A stretch of DNA of 64,000 nucleotides from Eubacterium sp. (GTDB lineage: Bacteria > Bacillota > Clostridia > Acetivibrionales > DSM-1351). Every line of letters begins with the position of its first letter. Positions within the stretch are counted from its first letter, which is position 1. The notes beneath the pieces were generated by a model. It worked only from the letters and a program-made list of their open reading frames with translations. It was not told the origin of the DNA and made no database searches. A program made the position numbers and the translations under genes. Of this stretch, positions 20,588 through 30,491 are shown piece after piece. The stretch covers positions 1 to 64,000 of the forward strand of contig JAQSXC010000002.1 of NCBI GenBank assembly GCA_029266335.1. The letters are read 5' to 3'.

Positions 20588-21399
20588 TAAGGATTAAGGG
20601 AACTATAATAGACCCCAATACTATTTCTAGTCAGTATCCGTCTAACAGTGTTGAAAGAAAGATAATAAACATTTTGGCATCAAGTGACACGGTATACTCC
20701 TATGATTCACAAAACCAGCTTGATTTTGAACTTAAATTGAGAAAGAGCCTGGTTAATGCGTCAAAGGATCTGAATAGAAGTCGTATGGAATTCAGGGTTT
20801 TCAGGAAGTCAAAATGTAATCCGGATTACTGGATCAGAACGGGTGAAGGAGGTTTTAGCCTGCGAAACGGAGTAAAACCTTCTGATGCAATAAAAGATAT
20901 TTATATACACAGTTCAAAATATGGTACCGAATGTTCAACTGCAATGGTAATAGTATATTACAAAGCGCTTGTAGATATTTTACCTGAGCAGCTTTTTAAC
21001 AGATTATTTCCAAATATATATTTGATGAACTGGCAGCAACTGGATTACAATCTCGGCATAGTGGATTATATGAGAGTAGCAGATTACCTGCCCGGTGACT
21101 GCAGATATTTTAAGAATCCCGATGTGGATCCAATGAATCCCGAATGGCAGGGAGAAAATGTTTTTCTGCTGGATAACGGGCTTTATTACGGCCATGGCAT
21201 AGGAATAACAACCGGTGACAGAATTATTGAAGTGTTAAATAAAAAGAGAAGAAAAGGGTCCCAGGTTTCGGCTTTTTTGTTACCATCAGTAAAACGACCG
21301 AATTTTAAATTTTTAGCGAACAAGTATTATAGTTTTTCACCACGTTTTGAAGATAATCTTTATTCTTATAGCGACATTAATGAAAACCAAACTATGTAA
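20584..21399 (+). CDS. tgl: Protein-glutamine gamma-glutamyltransferase, spore-coat Tgl family
   Basis: Active-site region 'YGTECSTAMVIVYYKALVDILPE' and 'NGLYYGHGIGI' resemble Bacillus Tgl. Confidence 0.85.
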   Translation: MIRIKGTIIDPNTISSQYPSNSVERKIINILASSDTVYSYDSQNQLDFELKLRKSLVNASKDLNRSRMEFRVFRKSKCNPDYWIRTGEGGFSLRNGVKPSDAIKDIYIHSSKYGTECSTAMVIVYYKALVDILPEQLFNRLFPNIYLMNWQQLDYNLGIVDYMRVADYLPGDCRYFKNPDVDPMNPEWQGENVFLLDNGLYYGHGIGITTGDRIIEVLNKKRRKGSQVSAFLLPSVKRPNFKFLANKYYSFSPRFEDNLYSYSDINENQTM

Positions 21400-21530
21400 G
21401 CTGGTGGCCCTCGAATACTCTTCTGTTTTATCAGATAAAATGATAATATAGAAGAGTATTTCTATTACGGATGGTTTCGGCAGATTTATTCTGCGATGCA
21501 GAAAAGTCCGTATTAAGGCAAGGGGGTAAA

Positions 21531-21713
21531 ATGAAAAGTAAAACTAATTGTGAATGCTGCATAAACTATATCTATGATGAAGAATACAGTTGCTATGAAT
21601 GCCAGGTAAATCTGGATGAAGACGAAATGAGCAGTTTTCTGAGAAATACCTTTGATAATTGTCCGTATTTTCAGTTTAATGATGAGTATAAAACTGTAAG
21701 AAGACAGATTTAG
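21531..21713 (+). CDS. Small Cys-rich protein (DUF6472-like)
   Basis: MKSKTNCECCINYIYDEEYSCYECQVNLDEDEMSSFL; RBS aaggggg. Confidence 0.7.
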   Translation: MKSKTNCECCINYIYDEEYSCYECQVNLDEDEMSSFLRNTFDNCPYFQFNDEYKTVRRQI

Positions 21714-21783
21714 CATAGGAATAGAAATCATCAATTTTATATGCAGCATCAATCTTATAGGTAGCATAAATCTTTTAGAAAGT

Positions 21784-22455
21784 TCAACGGGAATTATATA
21801 TCAGTCTATAGGAACCGGTATTCAAAAGCCTGACGAATTCATTTTCATTTCTCAGAGGATATTGAGTTTCTATTCCGCCCCTGGCAAGATCTTCGGGCTG
21901 ATGAAAATCCGAACCGGATAATTGCTTCAGATTATTCCTTTTTGCTAGCTGTAAAGCCAGGTGGTTTTGAGAATCATGTCTTGGATTTCCGTTATAAACT
22001 TCCACTCCATCAAGCAGCTTGGGATCTACAGGAGAGATATACTTTCTGAAGGGGTGAGCTTGGATTATTTTTATGTCCGAACCCTTTGTAAAGTCCTTAA
22101 AACTTTTTAACCCCAAACTGCATAGTCCTGTATTGTCATATAGAAAACTTTCCTCAAAGCCGTATATCAGATAATCATTAAAGTTTTCGTCAAAAAGTAT
22201 TTCCATTCCCAGGAATACTTTTAAACCGGTTCTTTGGCCGATCTCAAGCGCCTTTCTGTAACCTGCCAGATACTGATCTACTTTTGAAGACCAGGTCCCG
22301 GCGCTAAGGGAGTCAAAATATGAGTTGCAAAAGTGATCCGTGATAAAAATTCCATCGTAGCCTGCATTTTTGTATAGCTTGACAACATCTTCAGCTGATA
22401 CTTTGCCGCATCTGCTGGTTTGACTGGTGTGTACGTGTGTATCGTATTTGAACAT
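21784..22455 (-). CDS. PHP-domain metal-dependent phosphoesterase
   Basis: 'YDTHVHTSQTSRCGK', 'IFITDHF', 'GMEILFDE', 'LSGSDFH'. Confidence 0.9.
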   Translation of the reverse strand: MFKYDTHVHTSQTSRCGKVSAEDVVKLYKNAGYDGIFITDHFCNSYFDSLSAGTWSSKVDQYLAGYRKALEIGQRTGLKVFLGMEILFDENFNDYLIYGFEESFLYDNTGLCSLGLKSFKDFTKGSDIKIIQAHPFRKYISPVDPKLLDGVEVYNGNPRHDSQNHLALQLAKRNNLKQLSGSDFHQPEDLARGGIETQYPLRNENEFVRLLNTGSYRLIYNSR

Positions 22456-22630
22456 TGTTTACCTCCATATATGCTTAGTACTTTTAAAAACATTCAGTTA
22501 AGTTCAAGCCCTGTTTTGAATATTATAATGAAACTTTTCATTTACATCAATAATATAACAAAAACTGCAGGATAAAAACAAAAAACTACCGGATAAAAAT
22601 TCCAGTAGTTTTTATTCGTATATTTGAATT

Positions 22631-23245
22631 CTATTTGCGAAGTATTCCAAAAGGCTTACCAACAGGTAAAAACACTTTGCCAAGATGACCGTTAAAAACG
22701 GAAGCGGCTGATCCATAAAAGGACAGCAAAGCAATCGCAAACTCAGACCAGGCGGCAAGTTTGTGGGTAAATTCCTCCATTATGCCAAAGGAACTCAAGG
22801 ACAGACCTATAAACAGAAAATCAATCAAAAGAAATATGAAGAAAAGTACTTTGTTGGTTTCGGTTGCTAATATTGTCATAAAAAATGTGAAAATCAAATA
22901 TCCTACAAAAGCAAAACCAAGTTGCCTGCTGTCTGCGGCAGCTGTGAGTTTTTCTCCGAAAAAGCCAAGTTTTACAAGCCAGGAAAAAGCAACTCCAAAC
23001 CAGAATAATGCATATCCTCCGAAAGCAGTGGTTCCAAATACATTATTGCGTTTAGCATCACCTATACAGGCGAACAACTGTGCAAAACCTCCTAAAAACA
23101 AAGCCCATGGTATAACCATTGAAAGACCTTCGGTCCAGCCCAGTTTTTGTGATGAGGCAACAAGAGTTACCATAGCCAGGCCAAAAAGACCGAGTGCAGA
23201 AGGATCTGCAAAAATAGTTTTAATTTCCTGCGGTTTCTGATCCAT
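22631..23245 (-). CDS. GPR1/FUN34/YaaH (SatP) family acetate transporter
   Basis: 'DPSALGLFGLAMVTLVASSQKLGW', 'NVFGTTAFGGYALFWFGVAFSWL'. Confidence 0.92.
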   Translation of the reverse strand: MDQKPQEIKTIFADPSALGLFGLAMVTLVASSQKLGWTEGLSMVIPWALFLGGFAQLFACIGDAKRNNVFGTTAFGGYALFWFGVAFSWLVKLGFFGEKLTAAADSRQLGFAFVGYLIFTFFMTILATETNKVLFFIFLLIDFLFIGLSLSSFGIMEEFTHKLAAWSEFAIALLSFYGSAASVFNGHLGKVFLPVGKPFGILRK

Positions 23246-23324
23246 TAATAAAATTCCTCCAAATAATATAAAATAATTACTTAATGTGAGTGATGACTCA
23301 AGTTCCAACATATGTACAATAAAA

Positions 23325-23357
23325 AAGTAATCAGCACTTTGTACTGATTACTTTTTT
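23325..23357. terminator. Terminator hairpin downstream of tRNA-Leu
   Basis: AAGTAATCAGcactttgtaCTGATTACTTTTTTT. Confidence 0.75.
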
Positions 23358-23360
23358 TGG

Positions 23361-23441
23361 TGCGATCGATGGGACTTGAACCCATACGGTCTCCCACACG
23401 CCCCTCAAACGTGCGCGTCTGCCAGTTCCGCCACGATCGCA
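23361..23441 (-). tRNA. tRNA-Leu (anticodon GAG)
   Basis: Reverse complement TGCGATCGTGGCGGAACTGGCAGACGCGCACGTTTGAGGGGCGTG...GGGTTCAAGTCCCATCGATCGCA, followed by encoded CCA. Confidence 0.95.
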
Positions 23442-23794
23442 TATATCGTGTTTTGATGCGTTCCCGCATCAGCAAGTATGATTATACTAGGATATCCTGA
23501 GTGTGTCAATATAATATTTATAAAAAATATGAATTTGGTTAAAAATATTCCTGAACATATATATACTTGACTTCTATCGGTACAAATCTCTCAAGAAGTG
23601 ACCGGTAATGGTTGGAACTAGCTGTGCTAAGACAAATTAACAATTTGTAAACAAATTCAGGATTTTAATAAAATGTGTTGAAGTAAACCAATAGTATTGG
23701 TAAAATACATATTATCATATTAAATTGCGGCAAATACTGCAATTACAAAACACAGTTCACTGTTAAGGTGAAAGAGAAAAGGAGAGAGTTTAGC

Positions 23795-24682
23795 GTGGGG
23801 TTTTTCAGTATAAATTACAATAAACCAGGCCCGGGAGTAGATAAAGACGCTCCACCAAAGCCACGATTTTTTATTTTTTTTGAGGTTCTAAAGCGCAAAT
23901 TCTGGCATCTGCTCAGAGTTAACATGATGTTTGCTTTGTTTAATATCCCTGCTCTATTGATTGCTTTTATAATAGCTTCGGTATATTTGCAAAAGATACA
24001 GTTTGACGACGGGATAGGGGATTTCTACCTTCGGTTCTTTTTAGCAGCGCTGATGACTCTTTTGCCAGTTGTTACATTGGGACCAGTTCAGGCAGGCTTT
24101 ACCTATATTCTCAGAAACTATTCAAGAGAAGAACATTCTTTTATCTGGTGGGACTTTAAAGAAACCTTTGCAAAGAACTTTAAGCAAGGTATGGCCATAA
24201 CTGCAATTGATATTGTTGTCATGTATATTCTTGGTATAGCAATTAATTTCTACACTAGCCAAAGCGGTCTTATATCAACGGCAGCTACTTCGTTTGTGGT
24301 TTTGTCACTGGTGATTTTTTCAATAATGCATTTTTATATTTACCCAATGTTGGTTACAGTTAAATTGAGTGTAAAGGATATCTATAAAAATGCTTTTATA
24401 TTTTCCATACTCAAGCTGTTTCCCAATCTGCTGTTTTTTGTATTAAATGTAGCAATAGCCTACGCAGCATTTTACAATATTTTGATAGGTATCATTCTTT
24501 ACTTATTCCTTCTTCCTAGCTTTATTGGCCTGATGAACAATTTCTATGTAAATCCGATTATAAAGAAGTATGTTGTTACAGAACCTGAAACCGGAGAGCA
24601 GGATGAGCTTGAGGAAGCTGAAGATGATAATGACGGTGAAAGCTTCTATAAAAAGGATTACAAGGAAGACGACCAGGAGTGA
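23795..24682 (+). CDS. DUF624/YesL-family membrane protein
   Basis: TM pattern and 'NPIIKKYV' with acidic tail; GTG start behind GGAGAG. Confidence 0.8.
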   Translation: MGFFSINYNKPGPGVDKDAPPKPRFFIFFEVLKRKFWHLLRVNMMFALFNIPALLIAFIIASVYLQKIQFDDGIGDFYLRFFLAALMTLLPVVTLGPVQAGFTYILRNYSREEHSFIWWDFKETFAKNFKQGMAITAIDIVVMYILGIAINFYTSQSGLISTAATSFVVLSLVIFSIMHFYIYPMLVTVKLSVKDIYKNAFIFSILKLFPNLLFFVLNVAIAYAAFYNILIGIILYLFLLPSFIGLMNNFYVNPIIKKYVVTEPETGEQDELEEAEDDNDGESFYKKDYKEDDQE

Positions 24683-24764
24683 GTAAAAAGTGACAGCTTT
24701 AAAAACTGAGTTGTAAAATTATTTTATATTACTCTACAATAATAAAAGTAAAATATACAAAAAT

Positions 24765-24801
24765 AAAAGCACTGTCTTTCCATGGGGAGACAGTGCTTTT
24801 A
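24765..24801. terminator. Terminator for the ACT/dapB/dapA transcript
   Basis: AAAAGCACTGTCTttccatgggGAGACAGTGCTTTT. Confidence 0.75.
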
Positions 24802-24815
24802 ACTTTATATAACTT

Positions 24816-25286
24816 TTAAAGCCTAAACTCTTCTCTTATAGCTGAAATAGTCTTTCCGGTGTCCCCATCATAAATAAGGAAGGAAATATCTACTTCTGAA
24901 GTAGTAACAAGTTTCAGCTCAATTTCATTAGCTGCCAGAAGTCTGAACAAACGGGCCGCCACTCCGGGAATCTCCCTCATGGCTTCACCGAATACGCTTA
25001 TTTTCGTGCTGTCTGAATCAATACCTATTCTGAGGTTTGGAACAGAACCCTTATATGTATTTAAAAGTACGATTACCTTTGCGATGCTGTTTGTCGGCAT
25101 ACTGAATGAAATATTGATCTTACCCTTATAAGGAGGGGATTGGCTGATCATATCAATATTAATATGATCAGCAGCAATTTTTGTAAAGATATCTGATATC
25201 ATTGTCATATCATTTGGAAGATTATCAACTGTCACCAGTGCTACATTGTACAGGGTACTCATACTTGTAACCGAATTATTGGACAT
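24816..25286 (-). CDS. Stand-alone aspartokinase-type ACT-domain protein
   Basis: Two ACT-like repeats: 'DNLPNDMTMISDIFTKIAADHINIDMISQSPP...ISFSMP' and 'ISVFGEAMREIPGVAARLFRLLAANEIELKLVTTSEVDISFLI'. Confidence 0.88.
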   Translation of the reverse strand: MSNNSVTSMSTLYNVALVTVDNLPNDMTMISDIFTKIAADHINIDMISQSPPYKGKINISFSMPTNSIAKVIVLLNTYKGSVPNLRIGIDSDSTKISVFGEAMREIPGVAARLFRLLAANEIELKLVTTSEVDISFLIYDGDTGKTISAIREEFRL

Positions 25287-25312
25287 AAGAATTCCCTCCT
25301 AAGAAATAATAA

Positions 25313-26083
25313 TTAATTAATTTCAGCAATGAGGTCTGTCATTGAATATAGTCCAGGCTTCTTTGCTGCCAGAAACATTGAGGCTTTTAATGCTCCTACG
25401 CCGAATATTTCTTTTGACATTGCAGTATGGTTTATTTCAATGATTTCATCATTGCCTGCAAATATTACAGAGTGATCACCGACTATTGTACCGCCGCGTA
25501 CAGCATGAATACCGATTTCCTGTTTACTGCGTTTTTTTCTTCTGGAGTGTCTGTCATACATATATTCACACTTTTCTTCCAGAGTTTCGTTAATAGCATC
25601 GGCTATTGCCAGAGCAGTACCGCTGGGTGCATCAATTTTCTGATTGTGGTGCTTTTCAACTATTTCAATATCAAACTGTCCTTCAAGAACCTTGGCAGCT
25701 TTTTTAACAAGATCAATAAGTAAGTTGACACCCAGTGACATATTAGCTGAGAAAAATACTGGAATATTTTTGGAAACTTCTTTTTTCAAGGTATTTGTCT
25801 GCTCTGCAGACAGTCCTGTAGTAGCCACAACAATGGGTAGCTTTTTTGCCTGGGCGAATTCTACCAACCCGCTGAAAGCTTTTGGATGGGAGAAATCAAT
25901 TATAACATCTACCTTTACATTGCACTCCTTCAGGGTGCTGAAAACAGGGTAGGGGTTATTTATGTTGTTGTTCAGATCAATACCTGCAGCTATCTTAAGT
26001 CCATTAAAATTTTCAGCCAGTCTTGTTATTACCTGACCCATTTTTCCGTTACATCCACTTAGCAAAACATTAATCATTTGCAC
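25313..26083 (-). CDS. dapB: 4-hydroxy-tetrahydrodipicolinate reductase
   Basis: 'GCNGKMGQVI', 'EKHHNQKIDAPSGTALAIADAI', 'IGIHAVRGGTIVGDHSVIFAG'. Confidence 0.96.
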   Translation of the reverse strand: MQMINVLLSGCNGKMGQVITRLAENFNGLKIAAGIDLNNNINNPYPVFSTLKECNVKVDVIIDFSHPKAFSGLVEFAQAKKLPIVVATTGLSAEQTNTLKKEVSKNIPVFFSANMSLGVNLLIDLVKKAAKVLEGQFDIEIVEKHHNQKIDAPSGTALAIADAINETLEEKCEYMYDRHSRRKKRSKQEIGIHAVRGGTIVGDHSVIFAGNDEIIEINHTAMSKEIFGVGALKASMFLAAKKPGLYSMTDLIAEIN

Positions 26084-26142
26084 TACACATCCTAATCTAT
26101 AAAATAAGTATATTAATCTTACTGCAATATAAATAACTATAT

Positions 26143-27024
26143 CTAAGAAATTAAACCGTATTTTTTCAGTTCATTCTTTAGAATATCTAAATTTTTGTCA
26201 GATATATCAACTAAAGGTAATCTGCAGCTTCCAACATTCATACCCAGCAGATTCATGGCAGCCTTTATGGGGATTGGACTTACTTCTATAAACAGCGCTT
26301 TAATAAGATCCAAGGTCTTTAACTGAAGTGCTCTGCTGCCTTCAACATCTCCGGCCAGATACTTTGCAACAATATCATGAGTATCTTTTGGAATAATATT
26401 TGCCATTACCGAAATAACTCCCTTTGCACCCATTGAAAGAAAGGGAACAATAGCTCCGTCTTCACCAGAGTAAACTGTGAAAGCTTCTCCACAAAGGTTT
26501 ACCACATCGCCTACCTGAGAAAGATTGCACTCTTTTATAGCTACTATATTTTCAATTTCTGACAATGCCTTTACAGTTTCAGGAGCTATGTTCAGATTGG
26601 TTCTCGAAGGAACATTGTAGAGAACAGCAGGAATCTTAATGCTCTCGGCAATAAGTCTGAAATGCTCATATAAACCCTTCTGTGTGGTTTTATTGTAGTA
26701 GGGGGTAACAGTAAGTATTGCGTCTGCACCAGCCTCTTCGGCATACTTGCTCAATTCAATGGCGTGTACGGTGTGATTGCTGCCGGTACCCGCTATAACA
26801 GGAACCCTGCCGTTTACTTTATCAACAGTATATTTTATAGCTGACTTATGTTCATCATCATACATTGTTGATGCTTCGCCGGTTGTACCTGCAACGATAA
26901 TTGCATCTGTTCCTTCCTTGATTTGATACTCAATTAATTCAGCAAGTTTATTGTAGTCAGTACCTTCGTTTGTAAATGGGGTAACAATTGCAACACCTGA
27001 TCCTGTAAAAATGGGTTTTCTCAT
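26143..27024 (-). CDS. dapA: 4-hydroxy-tetrahydrodipicolinate synthase
   Basis: 'AGTTGEASTM', 'YYNKTTQKGLYEHF', 'LYNVPSRT'. Confidence 0.96.
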   Translation of the reverse strand: MRKPIFTGSGVAIVTPFTNEGTDYNKLAELIEYQIKEGTDAIIVAGTTGEASTMYDDEHKSAIKYTVDKVNGRVPVIAGTGSNHTVHAIELSKYAEEAGADAILTVTPYYNKTTQKGLYEHFRLIAESIKIPAVLYNVPSRTNLNIAPETVKALSEIENIVAIKECNLSQVGDVVNLCGEAFTVYSGEDGAIVPFLSMGAKGVISVMANIIPKDTHDIVAKYLAGDVEGSRALQLKTLDLIKALFIEVSPIPIKAAMNLLGMNVGSCRLPLVDISDKNLDILKNELKKYGLIS

Positions 27025-27150
27025 AATCTGACCTCCATCTGCGCGCCCTGCACGCGATTATAGTGTAAAAAACTGTATTGTTATAACGCGAAAATGTTAT
27101 TTGGAACTTGAATGTTTCTCCGCGTTTAGCGCTTACTTCCACATATAATT

Positions 27151-27176
27151 AAAAAACGTTGGCAAGAACCAACGTC
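27151..27176 (-). terminator. Riboswitch-linked terminator hairpin upstream of dapA
   Basis: Minus strand ACGTTGGttcttGCCAACGTTTTTT. Confidence 0.85.
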
Positions 27177-27214
27177 TGTTTAAAACATTATAATTGAAAA
27201 AATTATAATAAACA

Positions 27215-27385
27215 GATAGCGCTCCACCACATCATTATGATGACAGTCTCAAAACTCTTAACCTTGAAACCAGGAATTACATGTAAACTTGGGATGTAAT
27301 AACCTTCGGCGTTTTTTCCTTTCCATGCAAATCATAAGACCCCAAAATCTTCATTGCATTTACTGATAAAAAACGCACCTCTATC
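27215..27385 (-). ncRNA. Lysine riboswitch (L-box)
   Basis: Minus strand GATAGAGGTGCG...AAAACGCCGAAGG...GGTTAAGAG...GAGACTGTCATC...GATGTGGTGGAGCGCTATC: conserved L-box core and pairing P1 ends. Confidence 0.9.
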
Positions 27386-27602
27386 TAAATCTATTCATTT
27401 TTATAATAATATCATTGGTAAATATGCTGTGTCAAATATTTTATAGTCTTGAGAGCATAAAGTACAAATTTTGAAAACTTATAAATATTATATGCCGGAT
27501 ATTTCAATTCTGTTACAATTTGATAGCCAGGCAGGATGTATAATATATTATGTCGAAAAGATGTTTAAGATAAATGAAGAGAAGATAAGGAGTCAGTTAC
27601 TA

Positions 27603-29249
27603 ATGAAGAAAATTTGCTTATTATTAAGCATAGTGTTACTTTTTACGATGTTTTCCGGTATAAATTACAATGATGTTTATGCAGCTTCAAATCCAATAGT
27701 AAAGATAGGTTTGTATTACGGCTCAACAGCACAGAGTCAGATTGCCATAAGTGCCGACAATGGTGTTTCCTATAATGCATATGATGCAGAAACAAGCACA
27801 TATTCTACGGTATATAACTCCGGACCCGGTCAGGTTGTTAATATAAGAAAAGATAGTTACTTTACAGGCAGTGAGGTCAAACTTACACCGGTTGCATCAA
27901 CGGCTGGTCCGACCATAGGACCGTATCACATAAAGCTTCAAAGCACCTACAATACATATGATAATACAATAAAAGTCATAAGTACTTACAAAACAAAAGG
28001 AATAACTGCGTATCCTGTTTATACCGATGCAGGCTGGGAGATATGGACTGGTTTCTACATTGATCAGGCAACTGCTCAAGCTGCAATAACTGAAGTTAAA
28101 GGGAATTTGGGACAAGTGGCGTGTTCCGTAGTTGACAAGGTTGATACGAGAATATGCGCAGTCGACAGCAATACAGGTGAAATAATATTCATGTATGCTG
28201 CTGCTCAGAAGCTTATGAGGGGTAAGCCTGCAGCAGATGAAGATGCCATAATAATCGGAACAGGAAAACTCAATACTTTCAGAGGTCAGGTAGAGTTTTT
28301 CAGAAAAACGGGAAGCGACATGACAATAATAAATGTATTGCCTATGGAGGAATACCTTTATGGAGTTGTTCCAAATGAAATAGAAGCTTTCTCAAATCCT
28401 GAGGCTCTTAAGGCACAGGCAATTGCTGCCAGGACATACTCGTATGTTTATCTTAACAAACATGCAGCCTATGGTTTTAATTTATGCTCGACAACAGATT
28501 GTCATGTTTACAAGGGTAAAAGTTCCGAGAGCCCCATAACAAACAAGGCTGTAGATGATACAAAAGATATGGTGGTTACATACAATGGCAAACTGGCTGA
28601 AACACTTTACTTTTCTTCCAGCGGAGGTATGACTGAAGACTCCGTCAATGTATGGGGCAGTGATATAGCATATCTTAAAAGTGTTGAAGATAAGTATGAA
28701 TCGGGAAAATCCTATAAATACAACTGGACATTGACCTTTACAGCAGATGATCTGAGCCAGAAACTAAAAAACTATAATCTTGGAACTGTGACAGGAATGG
28801 AGATAACCAAGAAATCAGAGGCAGGACGCCCCATAGAAATAGTTGTCAAGGGAACACTTAAACCGGAAGGTGTTAAAATAACAAGAGATAAATGCAGAAC
28901 CTTTTTAAGTTTATACAGCCAATGGTTCACAATTTCGACAAATGCTGATGTAAATATTGAGGTAAACGGTGAGGAACAGAAAGCACCGCTCAGCCAGGTA
29001 AAGGTTGTAACAAAAGACGGTGAAACAAAAATTTCAGATCCGGGTGAAAAGGTTACTATTGTTGGAGCGGACGGAAAAAATACGACAGTATCCGCAGTTC
29101 CCACGGAGTATTACTTTGCAGGGAAAGGTTGGGGTCATGCAGTCGGAATGAGCCAGGAAGGAGCCAAAGGCATGGCAGATGCCGGGTTTACATATGATCA
29201 GATATTGGCTCACTATTATCAGGGAACTGCTATTGAACTGAAAAGATAA
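27603..29249 (+). CDS. SpoIID/LytB-domain protein
   Basis: Signal peptide; 'MEEYLYGVVPNEIEAFSNPEALKAQAIAARTYSYVY', 'GWGHAVGMSQEGAKGMA'. Confidence 0.93.
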   Translation: MKKICLLLSIVLLFTMFSGINYNDVYAASNPIVKIGLYYGSTAQSQIAISADNGVSYNAYDAETSTYSTVYNSGPGQVVNIRKDSYFTGSEVKLTPVASTAGPTIGPYHIKLQSTYNTYDNTIKVISTYKTKGITAYPVYTDAGWEIWTGFYIDQATAQAAITEVKGNLGQVACSVVDKVDTRICAVDSNTGEIIFMYAAAQKLMRGKPAADEDAIIIGTGKLNTFRGQVEFFRKTGSDMTIINVLPMEEYLYGVVPNEIEAFSNPEALKAQAIAARTYSYVYLNKHAAYGFNLCSTTDCHVYKGKSSESPITNKAVDDTKDMVVTYNGKLAETLYFSSSGGMTEDSVNVWGSDIAYLKSVEDKYESGKSYKYNWTLTFTADDLSQKLKNYNLGTVTGMEITKKSEAGRPIEIVVKGTLKPEGVKITRDKCRTFLSLYSQWFTISTNADVNIEVNGEEQKAPLSQVKVVTKDGETKISDPGEKVTIVGADGKNTTVSAVPTEYYFAGKGWGHAVGMSQEGAKGMADAGFTYDQILAHYYQGTAIELKR

Positions 29250-29307
29250 ATTATGTTTATTATGAAATTTTGCACTGAATAAGATTTATACCAAACTAAA
29301 TAAATAA

Positions 29308-29354
29308 AAAATACAGAACCTGTTTTATAGTGAAAACAAGTTCTGTATTTTTTT
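29308..29354 (+). terminator. Rho-independent terminator
   Basis: AAATACAGAACCTGTTTTatagtgAAAACAAGTTCTGTATTTTTTT. Confidence 0.8.
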
Positions 29355-29441
29355 GAAATTATTGAATTAAATTACATAATATGGTAATATATTAACAACA
29401 GGTATTAGTATCAGGTGACAATAAAATTTAAGGAGGTTTAA

Positions 29442-30422
29442 ATGCAGTACAAATCAAGTTCAATAATTACAGCGGCAGGTGCATATCTGCCAGATAGGAT
29501 ACTCAGTAATCATGATCTTGAAAAACTGGTAGAAACATCTGATGAGTGGATAGTACGACGTACTGGAGTAAAAGAAAGAAGAATTTCAAAAGAAGATGAG
29601 TTTTCAAGCGACATGGCAATAAAGGCTGTTGAAAATTTGTTGTCTGTCAATAGTTCAAGTATTGATGATGTAGATATGATAATTGTCACAACATTTACTG
29701 CCGATCATATAACTCCTGCTGTTTCTGCCGTGGTACAAGGACATTTCGGTATTCCAAATGCCGGAACAATGGATATAAACTCTGCTTGTGCAGGATTTGT
29801 ATATGGACTTTGTGTAGCAGATTCTTTAATAACATCAGGAAGCTTTGATAAAATACTTCTAATATCATCAGAGACCATGTCTAAAATAATTGACTATACT
29901 GATAGAAATACTTGTATAATATTCGGAGATGCAGCAACCGCTGTAATCCTTGAAAAAACAGATAAAAAAGGGTGTATTCTGGCATCAAACTTCAACACTG
30001 ACGGAAAACTGGCAGAGAATATAACCTGCAGCAGCTTATCATACAAGGTAAATGACCGGTTGATAAAAAAGAACAGACTGTTTGAGCAGGAGGGTAAATT
30101 CCTATATGAATACATTGTAAGGAATATACCTGATGGTATTGAACGCTTATTAAAAAAAGCTGACCTGACACTGGAGCAAATTGACTGGTTTGTCCCGCAC
30201 AGTGCCAATTTGCGGATGATAGAAGCACTATGCAAAAGACTGGACTTTCCTATGGAAAAAACTTTAATCAGTAATGAGTATTATGGAAATACTTCATCAG
30301 TATCAATTCCTCTGGCAATATGGATGGCATTACAGGAGTCGAGGATAAGACCGGGGGACAAAATAGTTCTGTATGGATTTGGAAGCGGCCTGACTTATGG
30401 AGGTATAGTACTTGAGTGGTAA
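29442..30422 (+). CDS. fabH: 3-oxoacyl-ACP synthase III family
   Basis: 'TSDEWIVRRTGVKERRI', 'DINSACAGFVYGL', 'PHSANLRMIEA', 'YGNTSSVSIPLA'. Confidence 0.92.
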   Translation: MQYKSSSIITAAGAYLPDRILSNHDLEKLVETSDEWIVRRTGVKERRISKEDEFSSDMAIKAVENLLSVNSSSIDDVDMIIVTTFTADHITPAVSAVVQGHFGIPNAGTMDINSACAGFVYGLCVADSLITSGSFDKILLISSETMSKIIDYTDRNTCIIFGDAATAVILEKTDKKGCILASNFNTDGKLAENITCSSLSYKVNDRLIKKNRLFEQEGKFLYEYIVRNIPDGIERLLKKADLTLEQIDWFVPHSANLRMIEALCKRLDFPMEKTLISNEYYGNTSSVSIPLAIWMALQESRIRPGDKIVLYGFGSGLTYGGIVLEW

Positions 30423-30425
30423 ATA

Positions 30426-30460
30426 AAAGACGAAGGACTTAATTGTCCCTCGTCTTTTTA
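30426..30460 (+). terminator. Rho-independent terminator
   Basis: AAAGACGAAGGACttaattGTCCCTCGTCTTTTTA. Confidence 0.75.
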
Positions 30461-30491
30461 ATAATTAATCATTATTTAAAAACATATTTTA

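Noticed and set aside
22761-23240. 159-aa plus ORF
   Set aside because: Antisense to the convincing acetate-transporter gene; no family signature.
23281-23475. 64-aa minus ORF 'MRSWRNWQTRTFEGRVGDRMGSSPIDRTKKSNQ'
   Set aside because: Translation of tRNA-Leu, a well-known spurious tRNA-derived ORF.
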